This document shows positions 1 through 7,849 of a stretch of DNA of 16,722 bases, one piece after another. The notes beneath the pieces are model-generated. The model ran no database searches, was not told where the DNA came from, and was given only the letters and a program-made list of their open reading frames with translations. A program made the translations under genes and the position numbers. This DNA comes from Ignavibacteriales bacterium (GTDB taxonomy: Bacteria; Bacteroidota; Ignavibacteria; Ignavibacteriales; Ignavibacteriaceae), in the NCBI GenBank assembly GCA_020061995.1, contig JAGUXE010000013.1:1-16722 (forward strand), read 5' to 3'. Within the stretch, counting starts at the first letter, position 1. Every line of letters begins with the position of its first letter.

Positions 1-1710
1 ATTAAAGAGGAAATAACAGAGTTTAATCTTACTTCCGATCATAAGGCTTTCTGGATTCCGGGAGATTATGATTCACAAGAATATAAATATACTACGTCAA
101 GACTTTCGGAAGTTGATGCACTCAAAGGAAATAATGTAAATGAGATAAGTACAAAATCTATATTTGCACAAAATGGTGTTCAAACACCCCTCATGTTGAA
201 ATCGGATGATGGACTTTACATCAACATTCATGAAGCGGCACTTGTTAATTATCCCGCTATGCACCTATTAATTGATCAATCCAAATTCGATTTAACATCC
301 CATCTAGTCCCGGATGTCCTTGGCAATAAAGCTTATCTTCAAGCTCCTGCAAAAACCCCTTGGCGAACAATTATAGTTGCAGATAATGCACCTGATATTC
401 TGATGTCTAAATTAATTCTTAATCTGAATGAACCATCAGTTATAGAGGATGAAAGCTGGATTTATCCGCAAAAGTATATCGGTATTTGGTGGGAAATGCA
501 TGTTGGGACAGGCTCATGGAATTATTCAGACACTAACAATGTAAAGCTTTATGAAACTGATTGGAGCAAACTAATTCCCAATGGAAGACATGCTGCAAAT
601 ACAAAACGTACAAAAGAATATATCGACTTTGCGGCAGAACATGGTTTCAAAGGGGTGTTAGTTGAAGGCTGGAATGTCGGTTGGGAAGATTGGTTTGGTA
701 ATTGGAAGGAAGATGTTTTCGATTTTGTAACTCCTTATCCTGATTTTGATGTTGCAGAATTATCAGCTTACGCAAAATCTAAAAACGTAAAATTAATTAT
801 GCACCATGAAACATCCGCATCTGCTTCAAACTATGAAAGACGAATGGATGAAGCATATCGCTTCATGAATAAATATGGTTATGATGCCGTTAAAACCGGA
901 TATGTCGGACGTATAATTCCACGTGGTGAACATCACGATGGTCAGATGATGATTAATCATTTTGTACATACCGCTAAGACAACAGCTAAATATAAGATTA
1001 TGATTAATGCACATGAATCCGTTCGTCCGACAGGATTGCATCGTACATATCCAAACTGGGTTGCAAACGAAGCCGCTCGCGGGAATGAATTCAATGCATG
1101 GAGCAGTGGTAATCTTCCCGAGCATGAAACTATTCTTCCGTTTACAAGATTGATGGGCGGACCAATGGATTATACTCCCGGAATATTTCAAATAAAACTT
1201 GACTACTTTATCCCGGGTAAAAAGGAGCAGGTTCATACTACACTTGCAAAACAACTCGCATTATATGTAACAATGTACAGTCCGCTACAGATGGCTGCCG
1301 ATTATCCTGAATCATATCAACGATTTCCTGATGCTTTCCAATTTATAAAAGATGTTGATGTTGATTGGGATGATACAAAAGTTCTTCAAGCAGAACCTGG
1401 CGATTATATCATCACTGCACGAAAAGCAAAAGGAAAAAGTGAATGGTTTTTGGGGGCGATTACTGATGAGAATAAAAGAGATTTTTCGGTAGCGTTAAAT
1501 TTTCTTGATAAGAATGTAACATATCTTGCAACAATTTATGCAGATGCAGATAATGCCCATTGGGAGAAAAATCCTATGGCTTATAAAATAAATTCTTATT
1601 TAGTAAATGCTGAAACAGTACTTAAACTCAAACTTGCTGAAAGTGGCGGAGCTGCAATTACATTTAAAGTGGCTGAAAAGGAAGATATTTCAAAACATAA
1701 AAAATATTAA
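1..1710 (+). CDS. GH97 alpha-glucosidase, SusB-like (5' partial)
   Basis: Family GH97 enzymes hydrolyse alpha-glucosidic bonds of starch oligosaccharides in the periplasm. The frame is open from base 1, so the ATG at 193 is internal and the true start lies upstream of the window. The visible 569 residues contain FWIPGDYDSQEY (17-28) of the N-terminal beta-sandwich domain, GVLVEGWNVGWEDWFG of the barrel (from about 218), HHETSAS (268-274), GEHH (309-312) and NAHESVRPTG (336-345). Glutamates 270, 339, 357 and 363 have the same spacing as SusB Glu439, Glu508, Glu526 and Glu532 (recalled from the literature), which include the catalytic and calcium-binding residues of the inverting subgroup. KTGYVG carries Gly where retaining GH97 enzymes carry the Asp nucleophile. 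By this alignment about 169 N-terminal residues are missing from a ~738-residue protein. No susC/susD-like partner is visible, but the upstream side is cut off. Confidence 0.93.
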   Translation: MKEEITEFNLTSDHKAFWIPGDYDSQEYKYTTSRLSEVDALKGNNVNEISTKSIFAQNGVQTPLMLKSDDGLYINIHEAALVNYPAMHLLIDQSKFDLTSHLVPDVLGNKAYLQAPAKTPWRTIIVADNAPDILMSKLILNLNEPSVIEDESWIYPQKYIGIWWEMHVGTGSWNYSDTNNVKLYETDWSKLIPNGRHAANTKRTKEYIDFAAEHGFKGVLVEGWNVGWEDWFGNWKEDVFDFVTPYPDFDVAELSAYAKSKNVKLIMHHETSASASNYERRMDEAYRFMNKYGYDAVKTGYVGRIIPRGEHHDGQMMINHFVHTAKTTAKYKIMINAHESVRPTGLHRTYPNWVANEAARGNEFNAWSSGNLPEHETILPFTRLMGGPMDYTPGIFQIKLDYFIPGKKEQVHTTLAKQLALYVTMYSPLQMAADYPESYQRFPDAFQFIKDVDVDWDDTKVLQAEPGDYIITARKAKGKSEWFLGAITDENKRDFSVALNFLDKNVTYLATIYADADNAHWEKNPMAYKINSYLVNAETVLKLKLAESGGAAITFKVAEKEDISKHKKY

Positions 1711-1752
1711 GCATTTATTGTTTTTATCATCTCGTCAGTTGATACAAAATTA

Positions 1753-1788
1753 GGGACCTCCATGATTTTATTTAAACATGGAGGTTCT
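1753..1788. terminator. Hairpin between convergent genes, possible terminator
   Basis: A perfect 9-bp stem (1756-1764 ACCTCCATG with 1777-1785 CATGGAGGT), extended by G-U/G-C pairs to 1753/1788, lies between the GH97 gene and the convergent cytidylate-kinase-like gene. On the minus strand it is followed by CCCTAATTTTG, a weak T-run; on the plus strand there is no T-run. A shared terminator is the simplest reading, but a classic U-tract is absent. Confidence 0.5.
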
Positions 1789-1826
1789 AAAGCTGATATG
1801 ATGTATTACTCAGATTCTTTCACCCG

Positions 1827-2546
1827 TCATTGAACTGCTGTAAAAAACTGCTTGAATTTATTCCTAACACACAGCGCAATATTTTCAGAAACCTCCTCCA
1901 AAGTTAGTAACCCTGTATTCAGTATAAGATGGTATAACAAAGGATCATCCGCCTTTTTATGGTAGTGCTCTTCAATAAACTTGTTACGTTTACGGTCTTC
2001 GGATTTTACAAAATCAATAGCTTCTTGTTTCGAGTTACCATAAAAATCCTGGACATTCTTAATCCGTACTTCGAGAGGGGCTACTAATCTAACATGGAAG
2101 CAGTTTTTCAAATATGCTGTCACTAAGTTTGCACCTCGACCAATAATTATACAATTCCCGATAAATGCCAATCTAAGAATTGTTTCTGTTGCTTTATGCT
2201 GCAATTTTATTAGTGGCGGATGAATTCCGAAAACTTCATTCATTATTTCTGTAAGAAAAGGTTTTACTTCTTCTCCCATAAACTTTCCAAGTTGATTTGG
2301 TAAGTGATGATCTTCGATGACACGATCAATTAAGTTCTTATCAAAGATTCCCCATTCGCTATTCGGATAATTAGACAATGGTTTTAAAATATTCACAAGT
2401 TTCTCAGCAATTAAACCGGAACCTGCACCTGCTTCTCGTGATATTGTTATACATGGACCTTGCTGGGAGTGGTGTCTTACATCACTATTTTTTGAGTGGG
2501 ATTCGATGTAGTGTTTTGCTTTTTCTAATGAACCGCTTTGTTGCAT
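1827..2546 (-). CDS. Cytidylate kinase-like family protein
   Basis: This 239-residue protein resembles the cytidylate-kinase-like family (Pfam Cytidylate_kin2), small P-loop proteins thought to phosphorylate a nucleotide; the real substrate of most members is unknown. ITISREAGAGSG (33-44) is the P-loop region, in a form without the Lys of a classical GxxxxGKS Walker A. IIIGRGAN (133-140) and the Arg/Lys-rich segment SEDRKRNKFIEEHY (182-195) followed by YHLILNTG (205-212) are typical of the family. The first ~30 residues look like a non-conserved extension. The ATG at 2546 has GGAGG five bases upstream. It lies 146 bp downstream of the dehydrogenase gene on the same strand, so shared transcription is possible. 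It is not the housekeeping Cmk, which has a normal P-loop lysine. Confidence 0.82.
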   Translation of the reverse strand: MQQSGSLEKAKHYIESHSKNSDVRHHSQQGPCITISREAGAGSGLIAEKLVNILKPLSNYPNSEWGIFDKNLIDRVIEDHHLPNQLGKFMGEEVKPFLTEIMNEVFGIHPPLIKLQHKATETILRLAFIGNCIIIGRGANLVTAYLKNCFHVRLVAPLEVRIKNVQDFYGNSKQEAIDFVKSEDRKRNKFIEEHYHKKADDPLLYHLILNTGLLTLEEVSENIALCVRNKFKQFFTAVQ

Positions 2547-2692
2547 ATTGCCTCCAAATATTAGCTTGTGACAAACTACGGGACAAGAAAATTCAGACCA
2601 GTTTTAATTTATTCTAACTTACAAATATTTTATTTCAAAAGACAGAGCTGCCATGTTATATCAATTTATAAGTTGTTAAAAAATCGGAGAGG

Positions 2693-3517
2693 TTATTTTC
2701 TACCTGTCCATGATTTCATACTTTGTGGTACACCCATAATTATCATTAACTTCTGAAACCAAGAATCGGGCAACAATCCTCGTAACCGTACATTAAGATT
2801 TACAGTTACCGGTCTTTTAGGCGAGTATCTTCCTTTTTTAATTGCAGAGTTTACAATAGCTTTTGCAATCACATCATGGTTTTTCACCAGAGGAACAATT
2901 AAACTTCCGGGGAAACCAAGTTTCGCACCTTCAAATAAGCCTTGTTTTATATAGCTTGGATGGATAGTGGAAAATTTAACACCAGCTTTGTTATTGTTTA
3001 ACGCCTCGTATCGGAGTGACTCGGTTAGTCCCCAAACAGCCCATTTTGTCGCGGTGTAAACGGCTAAACCCGGGACACCAAGAGTACTTGATGCAGATGA
3101 AATATTTACGACATGCCCGCTATTTCTATCGTACATCCCTTTTAGGAATGCTCGCGTTGTATAGACAAGTGCAGTCAGATTAATATTAATAGTCTTTTCC
3201 CATTCTTCATCACTCTGATCTAAAAGTTCGCCTCCTTTAACATATCCGGCATTATTTATTAAAATGTCGACTTGCCCCATTTCTTTTAAAGCAATATCAG
3301 CAAGTTCATAAACTCTCTTTTTATCAGTAACATCACAAATATGAGTAAAAAGTTCACCCGATTTTTCTAGCTCGGTTCTAGCAGAAGAAAGTGCATTTTC
3401 ATTTAAGTCCCAGATTGTAACAGTTGCTCCTTCGTTAAGGAGTCGTTTAGCGGTTGCTAATCCTATTCCCATTGCGCCGCCTGTTATAACTACTTTTTTA
3501 CCTTTTAATGATTTCAT
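2693..3517 (-). CDS. Short-chain dehydrogenase/reductase, NAD-type
   Basis: A classical SDR oxidoreductase of 274 residues, cytoplasmic, substrate unknown. Seen in order: the cofactor glycine motif TGGAMGIG (12-19); an Asp at the end of strand 2 (IWDLN, Asp37), which favours NAD over NADP; NNAG (88-91); a catalytic Ser near 141 in NISSASS; and the YxxxK pair Tyr154/Lys158. The C-terminal tail from about 232 is basic and hydrophobic (LRGLLPDSWFQKLMIIMG), as in SDRs acting on lipids or steroids, which is only a hint. The frame is open back to 3670, but the start is set at 3517 because GGGGAGG lies 8 bases upstream and the fold begins at once; the extra 51 codons would run across a 12-bp hairpin and have no SDR character. 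It follows the M16 pair by 112 bp on the same strand. Confidence 0.9.
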   Translation of the reverse strand: MKSLKGKKVVITGGAMGIGLATAKRLLNEGATVTIWDLNENALSSARTELEKSGELFTHICDVTDKKRVYELADIALKEMGQVDILINNAGYVKGGELLDQSDEEWEKTININLTALVYTTRAFLKGMYDRNSGHVVNISSASSTLGVPGLAVYTATKWAVWGLTESLRYEALNNNKAGVKFSTIHPSYIKQGLFEGAKLGFPGSLIVPLVKNHDVIAKAIVNSAIKKGRYSPKRPVTVNLNVRLRGLLPDSWFQKLMIIMGVPQSMKSWTGRK

Positions 3518-3581
3518 ACTTTTATCCTCCCCTTTAAAATAATAAAGATGGTTTACAGCGAGTTTAGAACAATCACATTGC

Positions 3582-3613
3582 AACGGCGCATTATTTTTAG
3601 TTAATGCGCCGTT
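3582..3613. terminator. 12-bp GC-rich hairpin after the M16 pair
   Basis: A perfect 12-bp stem, 3582-3593 (AACGGCGCATTA) with 3602-3613 (TAATGCGCCGTT), has an 8-base loop. It sits between the stop of the non-catalytic M16 gene (3630) and the start of the dehydrogenase gene (3517), so it may end the M16 transcript or attenuate read-through. The T-rich flank (AATTTTCTTTT) is on the plus-strand side, opposite to the direction of the neighbouring genes, so a plain rho-independent terminator for the M16 genes is not certain. Confidence 0.5.
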
Positions 3614-3629
3614 AGAATTTTCTTTTGGA

Positions 3630-5015
3630 TTAATATCCATCACTCTTAATATCTTTTTCGAATACTTCACCGTATTTGGCAGCTTTATCTTTAAGTTCAG
3701 ATGCTTTCCCTATAAGAACAAATTGCAGATTATTTTTTGGAAAGTATTTCGCGATTACTTCTTTTACTTTTTCAGTAGTTAGCTGATCAACATTATTTTC
3801 GAATGAATTTACATAGTTCTCGTTGTATCCATAAACGGACATCTCTGAAAGGAATGAGGCGAGATAAGAGTTAGTTTCGAAACGAGAAGGGAATTGTCCC
3901 TTTATATAATTCTTAGCTGATTGAAGAGTCTTTTCATCAACTCCCTTTGTATGAAGACGATCGATAACCTTCAAGGCTAAATCAATTGCTTCGAATGTAG
4001 TTTCGGTTTGAGTGAAACTTGAAATAATGAATAAACCGGATTTTGAATAACTTCTGAATGCACTGCTAGCCCCATAAGTTAATCCCGAATTAACACGAAG
4101 TTCGTCGTTTAACCATGAGGTAAATCTACCGCCGAGTATAGTATTTACAACTTGAATTGCTGTATAATCGGGATGGTTCATCGGAACGCCTTTCGCTCCA
4201 ATATAAAACATCGTTTCGTTAGCATCTTCTTTGTTAATCAGAAGCACTCTGCTATTATTTAATTCAGCATCTCTTAAATCAACTTTTACAGAGGTTGAAG
4301 TCGAAGTCCATTCCTTGAATAAAGAAGTAATTTTATTCTTCATTTCTGCAGACTTAAAATCGCCGGAGATTGCAATTACTGTATTTGAAGGCGTATAAAA
4401 ATTAAGATAAAAATCTTTTATTTCTGTGTCAGATATTTTCTCGATAGTTGATGCGGAACCTAATACGGGATTTCCATAAGGTGCATTGCCATATACAAAC
4501 TTACTAAAATAGTAACCAATTACTGACTTAGGTTGTTCTTTATATTGACTCAATTCAGCGATCAATCTTTGTTTCCTTTTCTCAATTTCTTCCTTCGGAA
4601 AAATTGGGGAGTTAAGAACTTCTTTTAATATTGGAAGGACTGAGTTAAGTTTATCTTTCATTACAGTAAAACGAATAGTTGAAAATTCTAATCCGCCTCT
4701 TACTTCAATGCTGCTTCCGATTTGTTCAAAAGATTCTTCAATTACCGATTTAGAGAAAGACTTTGTTCCGAATAATACCGATTCATTAGTAAGAAACGCT
4801 AAACCGCTCAAACTTCCATCATTGACAGATCCGGCTTTAATCAACGTTGATACAGTTATAAGCGGCACCTTGCTATTTTCAAGTAAATAAAGAGTAATTC
4901 CATTCGGTAATGAAACTTTTTCATAATTAGGGAATGAAAAGGATTTCTGCTGTGCATTAACATTTAAAGCAACTAGAGAAAACAGTATTACAAATAACGA
5001 TTTAAGTGATTTCAT
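3630..5015 (-). CDS. M16 peptidase family subunit lacking the zinc site
   Basis: A secreted 461-residue M16-family protein. The signal peptide MKSLKSLFVILFSLVALNVNA precedes QQ. The M16 N-domain follows (LPNGITLYLLENSKVPLITV, 36-55), but where catalytic members have HxxEH this protein has FLTNE (74-78), so zinc cannot be bound in the usual way. The C-terminal half keeps LRVNSGLTYGASSAF, the substrate-contacting Arg/Tyr region of the family. This division of labour, a zinc subunit plus an R/Y subunit, is known for heterodimeric bacterial M16B peptidases. Its ATG (5013-5015) overlaps the TAA of the zinc-binding partner as TAATG, with GGAGGG just upstream, implying translational coupling and equal amounts. 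Expected to work in the periplasm with its partner; substrate unknown. Confidence 0.9.
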   Translation of the reverse strand: MKSLKSLFVILFSLVALNVNAQQKSFSFPNYEKVSLPNGITLYLLENSKVPLITVSTLIKAGSVNDGSLSGLAFLTNESVLFGTKSFSKSVIEESFEQIGSSIEVRGGLEFSTIRFTVMKDKLNSVLPILKEVLNSPIFPKEEIEKRKQRLIAELSQYKEQPKSVIGYYFSKFVYGNAPYGNPVLGSASTIEKISDTEIKDFYLNFYTPSNTVIAISGDFKSAEMKNKITSLFKEWTSTSTSVKVDLRDAELNNSRVLLINKEDANETMFYIGAKGVPMNHPDYTAIQVVNTILGGRFTSWLNDELRVNSGLTYGASSAFRSYSKSGLFIISSFTQTETTFEAIDLALKVIDRLHTKGVDEKTLQSAKNYIKGQFPSRFETNSYLASFLSEMSVYGYNENYVNSFENNVDQLTTEKVKEVIAKYFPKNNLQFVLIGKASELKDKAAKYGEVFEKDIKSDGY

Positions 5016-6337
5016 TATCGTCCCTCCTCAACAGATGAAAGAATGCCTACAGTTCTGTTCGATTTCACTAAATATTTTTTTGCTGCATCCTGAATATTAA
5101 CAATGCTTACTTTTTGATAATCTTCTGCAGAAGAAAAGACTTTCCTATGATCTCCAAAAAATAGTTCGCCAATCCCGGTATTGTGAGAACGTCCGTCCAG
5201 CATTTCAATGGATTTGTAAATTGACATTAATTTTTGATTCTTCACTTTATCAAGTTCTTTTTCAGTTATTCCATCTTTGATAATTTTTTCAATTTCATCA
5301 TAAATAGCATTTTCAAGTGTGGAGGCTGCAACACCATCACTGCAGATTCCATATATTGTAAAGAGGGAAGGATCAAAAGAATAAGAAAAATAAGCTGATA
5401 TATCTATTGCAAGCTGTTTCTCGTCAACTAATGCTTTGTACAATCTCGAGGTATTTCCTTCACTTAAAATTGCACTTAATAGAACAAGAGAATAATAATC
5501 AGATGATTTTGCATCAACGGCATGATAGGAAATCATTATGTTTGAAGCACTAACATCTTTCTGTGCAAAAACTCTTTTCTCACCAATTTGCGGAGGTTCA
5601 ACTGTATGAATACTTCTTGGTTTTGGACCAGACGGAATAGGAGCAAAATATTTTGTAGCAAGATTTTTTACATCGGCAAAACTTATTGCACCGCTTACAA
5701 CAACCACGCAATTATTTGGTGCGTAATAAGTCTTAAAATAATTTTGAAGATCTTGTTTAGACCAATTTTTAATATCTGACTCATATCCAATTACAGGCCA
5801 TCTATAAGGATGTGCTATAAAAGCTGCCCCTTCAACTTGCTCAGCCAGAAAAGAGTAATTACTATTTTCTAACCACGTACTTCTTTCGGAAAGTACAACT
5901 CCTCTTTCACTCTCAATCATTTTATCGTCGAAGTTTAAATCTTTTATTCTATCTGCTTCAAGATCAAATATTACTTCTGCAGATGATGCGGGAAACCAGT
6001 TTGTATAAACCGTTACATCATTTGATGTATAAGCATTATTCGAACCGCCGGCAGCTTCCATTGTTTGATCAAACATTTTGGGTCCATATTTCTTTGCGCC
6101 GTTAAACATCATGTGTTCAAAGAAATGTGATAACCCGGTAATACCCGGATATTCATTTCTTGAACCAACTTTGTAAAATAAATACATGTTTGCGTTTGGG
6201 ATTGAAAAATCCTCAATCACAAAAATCTTCATTCCATTTTCAAGCGTGAATGATTTTATTTCATCAGTTTTTGTCTCAGCATTTATAACTGACGAATAAA
6301 TGATAATTGATATAAGTAAGAAAAAAAACTTTCTCAT
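5015..6337 (-). CDS. M16 zinc metallopeptidase, catalytic subunit
   Basis: A secreted 440-residue zinc peptidase of the pitrilysin/mitochondrial-processing-peptidase family. A signal peptide (MRKFFFLLISIIIYSSVINA, 1-20) is followed by the inverted zinc motif HFFEH (71-75), with Glu74 as catalytic base and His71/His75 as ligands. Glu151 in ESERGVVLSE is the expected third ligand, 80 residues after the first His as in the family. GGSNNAYTSNDVTVY (97-111) is the usual strand after the active site. The protein is half the size of two-domain-pair pitrilysins, so it should pair with the downstream zinc-less subunit. The start is supported by AGGAG about five bases upstream of the ATG. It is the first gene of the pair; a candidate promoter box lies some 45 bp upstream. 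Confidence 0.95.
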   Translation of the reverse strand: MRKFFFLLISIIIYSSVINAETKTDEIKSFTLENGMKIFVIEDFSIPNANMYLFYKVGSRNEYPGITGLSHFFEHMMFNGAKKYGPKMFDQTMEAAGGSNNAYTSNDVTVYTNWFPASSAEVIFDLEADRIKDLNFDDKMIESERGVVLSERSTWLENSNYSFLAEQVEGAAFIAHPYRWPVIGYESDIKNWSKQDLQNYFKTYYAPNNCVVVVSGAISFADVKNLATKYFAPIPSGPKPRSIHTVEPPQIGEKRVFAQKDVSASNIMISYHAVDAKSSDYYSLVLLSAILSEGNTSRLYKALVDEKQLAIDISAYFSYSFDPSLFTIYGICSDGVAASTLENAIYDEIEKIIKDGITEKELDKVKNQKLMSIYKSIEMLDGRSHNTGIGELFFGDHRKVFSSAEDYQKVSIVNIQDAAKKYLVKSNRTVGILSSVEEGR

Positions 6338-6378
6338 CTTTCTCCTTTAGAATTTTATTAGTATTCGGATTCCACCGC

Positions 6379-6386
6379 CAAAAATA
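6379..6386 (-). promoter_or_regulatory. Candidate -7 box for the M16 pair
   Basis: On the minus strand this reads TATTTTTG, a full match to the Bacteroidota -7 element TAnnTTTG, 42-49 bases before the M16 start codon. No TTG is found at the expected 19-21 bases further upstream, and AT-rich DNA yields such octamers by chance, so this is only a candidate. Confidence 0.25.
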
Positions 6387-6489
6387 CAAAAGAAAATGAA
6401 TAATCGTTTCCTTTTATCACGTCACAAAACCGATGAAAAAATTGTATAGTGTAGTGGTTAACTAATTTCAAGGGTGAATTGACTACTCG

Positions 6490-6638
6490 TAGCTCATGGT
6501 ACGAAGATTATTAAACCTCCGAGGTTACAATGAATGTTTTTACAAGAATATTCATGATTTTTAACCAACACACAAAAATCAGGATATATCGTTTGCACAA
6601 ACCTCGGAGGTTTTCTAGTCGCTTGCAAAGGCGGGTTA
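6490..6638. repeat. Palindrome-ended repeat, copy A (MITE-like)
   Basis: First of two direct copies of a ~150-bp non-coding element. The 101-bp core (6513-6613) begins with AAACCTCCGAGGTT and ends with its exact reverse complement AACCTCGGAGGTTT, and each end is itself a near-perfect palindrome (AACCTC-n-GAGGTT). Aligned without gaps to 7230-7330, 81 of 101 bases are identical. Similarity continues about 23 bp left and 25 bp right of the core. Inside copy A there is another perfect 8-bp stem, TGATTTTT (6555-6562) with AAAAATCA (6574-6581). It occupies much of the 416-bp spacer between the M16 pair and osmC. Size, inverted ends and lack of a gene resemble a miniature inverted-repeat element; a transcribed structural repeat is the alternative. 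Confidence 0.8.
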
Positions 6639-6689
6639 GTAACTTCAAAATCAAAAAGAATTTAACAGTTAATTCGGTTGGCAGTTTAC

Positions 6690-6697
6690 TATTTTTG
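6690..6697 (+). promoter_or_regulatory. Candidate -7 box for osmC
   Basis: TATTTTTG matches the Bacteroidota -7 consensus TAnnTTTG and lies 57 bases before the osmC start codon, downstream of repeat copy A. A TTG element at the ideal distance is missing, so the support is weak. The same octamer occurs on the other strand before the divergent M16 pair. Confidence 0.25.
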
Positions 6698-6753
6698 CAG
6701 AATGAATCGTTTGATCTTTTAGAACATCATACTTAATAAAAACAAGGAGAAAT

Positions 6754-7179
6754 ATGTCAACAAAAACAGCTTACGTAAAACAAATTAACGGAATAACTTT
6801 TGCCGGTAAATCGGATTCTAATCACTGGATTACAATGGATGGACCGGAAGATTTCGGTGGGAGCAATGCTGGAACAAGACCCAAGGAATTATTACTTATT
6901 GGTTTGGGTGGATGTACCGCAAGCGATGTTGTTGTTATTCTAAAAAAGAAAAAAGTATTATTCGACAATTTTGAAATTAAGATTACTTCTGATGTTGCCG
7001 ATGAGCATCCGCAGGTCTTCACAAAAATTCATGTGGAATATATTTTCACCGGTAAAAATCTTCCCGTAAAAGATATTGAAAGAGCAATCGATTTATCACA
7101 AACAAAATATTGTTCAGTTACAAAAATGCTTGAGAAAGCTGCTGAGATTACTCATTCTTATCAGATTATAGAATCTTAG
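6754..7179 (+). CDS. OsmC family peroxide-reducing protein
   Basis: A complete 141-residue OsmC/Ohr-superfamily protein. Family members reduce organic hydroperoxides with two reactive cysteines in the cytoplasm. Both are present: Cys54 in GLGGCTASDVV (51-60) and Cys120 in TKYCSVTKML (118-127). The active-site Glu precedes the first Cys in RPKELLLIGLGGC (42-54). Length and motif layout fit the YhfA-like OsmC branch rather than Ohr. The ATG at 6754 follows AAGGAG by a normal distance. The gene is alone on the plus strand, with minus-strand genes on both sides, and is bracketed by two direct copies of a palindrome-ended repeat (6490-6638 and 7207-7356), so it might have been inserted or moved together with them. 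Peroxide substrate and regulation cannot be read from the sequence. Confidence 0.92.
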   Translation: MSTKTAYVKQINGITFAGKSDSNHWITMDGPEDFGGSNAGTRPKELLLIGLGGCTASDVVVILKKKKVLFDNFEIKITSDVADEHPQVFTKIHVEYIFTGKNLPVKDIERAIDLSQTKYCSVTKMLEKAAEITHSYQIIES

Positions 7180-7206
7180 AATGTTTAGTTTAAAAGAGAA
7201 TGTTAA

Positions 7207-7356
7207 TAACTCAGGTTACGCAAATTATTAAACCTCCGAGGTTTCAATGAATGTTTATACGAGGATATTCTTGATTTTTAGCTAATAAACGAGTTTAGGG
7301 ATACATCGTTTACTAAAAGCTCGGAGGTTTTCCACTCACTCGTGTAAGGTGCGTTA
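7207..7356. repeat. Palindrome-ended repeat, copy B (MITE-like)
   Basis: Second direct copy of the element seen at 6490-6638; 81 of 101 core bases match (core 7230-7330). The 3' inner end is slightly decayed (AGCTCGGAGGTTT). This copy keeps an outer inverted repeat: TAACTCAGGTTACGC (7207-7221) against the reverse complement of 7342-7356, 11 of 15 matching. It fills the spacer between the convergent osmC and thioesterase genes and ends 14 bp before the thioesterase stop codon, so its stem could also stop transcription from both sides. Confidence 0.8.
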
Positions 7357-7369
7357 ATAATATTTGAAG

Positions 7370-7849
7370 TTATGATTTTTCATTCTTAAAGAAAGCCGCC
7401 GGTATTTGAACCGCAACAACTTTACCCTTTGCAGTTATGTTCTCGCCGGCAAATACGGAGATTTCAGTTGTTACTTTTCTCCCTTTGATTTCCAATATTG
7501 TTCCCTTAAGCAGAAGTTCAATACCAAGCGGTGTGGGTTTAAGATAATCAACTTGCAGGGATGCAGTAACGAATCTCAAGGCAGGGTCAGTACCGGGAAT
7601 TCTTTCTTCTGAACGATAAACTGCAAGTGCGGCACTCCCTGTTCCGTGACAATCAATTAAAGATGCAATTAATCCTCCATAAACAAAACCGGGAATTGCA
7701 ATGTGATATGGTTGAGGAGTGAAGTGGGAAATTGTTTCATCACCATCCCAATAGCTTTTTATTTGATGACCATGTGTATTAGATCTACCACATCCGTAAC
7801 AGTGGCTTAACTCTTCGGGATAAAAATCCTGTACTGCAATTTTTTCCAT
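7370..7849 (-). CDS. Hotdog-fold thioesterase, PaaI/THEM4-like
   Basis: A 159-residue hotdog-fold protein of the PaaI/4HBT thioesterase superfamily, which hydrolyses acyl-CoA thioesters in the cytoplasm. The hotdog signature GFVYGGLIASLIDCHGTGSA (54-73) gives the central helix with Asp66, and DYLKPTPLG, GRKVTTEISVF and AKGKVVAVQIP are the strands that follow. The N-terminal SHCYGCGRSNTHG (15-27) with Cys17/Cys20 is common in this subgroup and might bind a metal, though only two cysteines are seen. The ATG at 7849 has GGGAG upstream. It is separated by 100 bp from the methyltransferase gene on the same strand and need not belong to that operon. Acyl substrate unknown. Confidence 0.85.
   Translation of the reverse strand: MEKIAVQDFYPEELSHCYGCGRSNTHGHQIKSYWDGDETISHFTPQPYHIAIPGFVYGGLIASLIDCHGTGSAALAVYRSEERIPGTDPALRFVTASLQVDYLKPTPLGIELLLKGTILEIKGRKVTTEISVFAGENITAKGKVVAVQIPAAFFKNEKS

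Noticed and set aside
826..1254. A 142-codon minus-strand open frame within the GH97 gene.
   Set aside because: It lies wholly inside a strongly conserved gene on the other strand and its translation resembles no protein family.
3518..3670. The longer form of the dehydrogenase gene starting at 3670.
   Set aside because: The extra 51 codons cross a 12-bp hairpin and overlap the M16 gene, and a clear GGGGAGG site precedes the ATG at 3517, where the SDR fold begins.
6530..6736. A 68-codon open frame on the plus strand running out of repeat copy A.
   Set aside because: It starts inside the repeat, has no ribosome binding site, and the matching frame in copy B stops after 12 codons. Of five differences between the copies over those 12 codons only two are at third positions, so there is no sign of coding constraint.
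6490..7356. Integron-cassette reading: osmC as a cassette with the repeats as attC sites.
   Set aside because: The ends read GTTAGTA and GTTAATA, which do not fit the GTTRRRY core, no matching RYYYAAC site is at the other end, and no integrase is in view.
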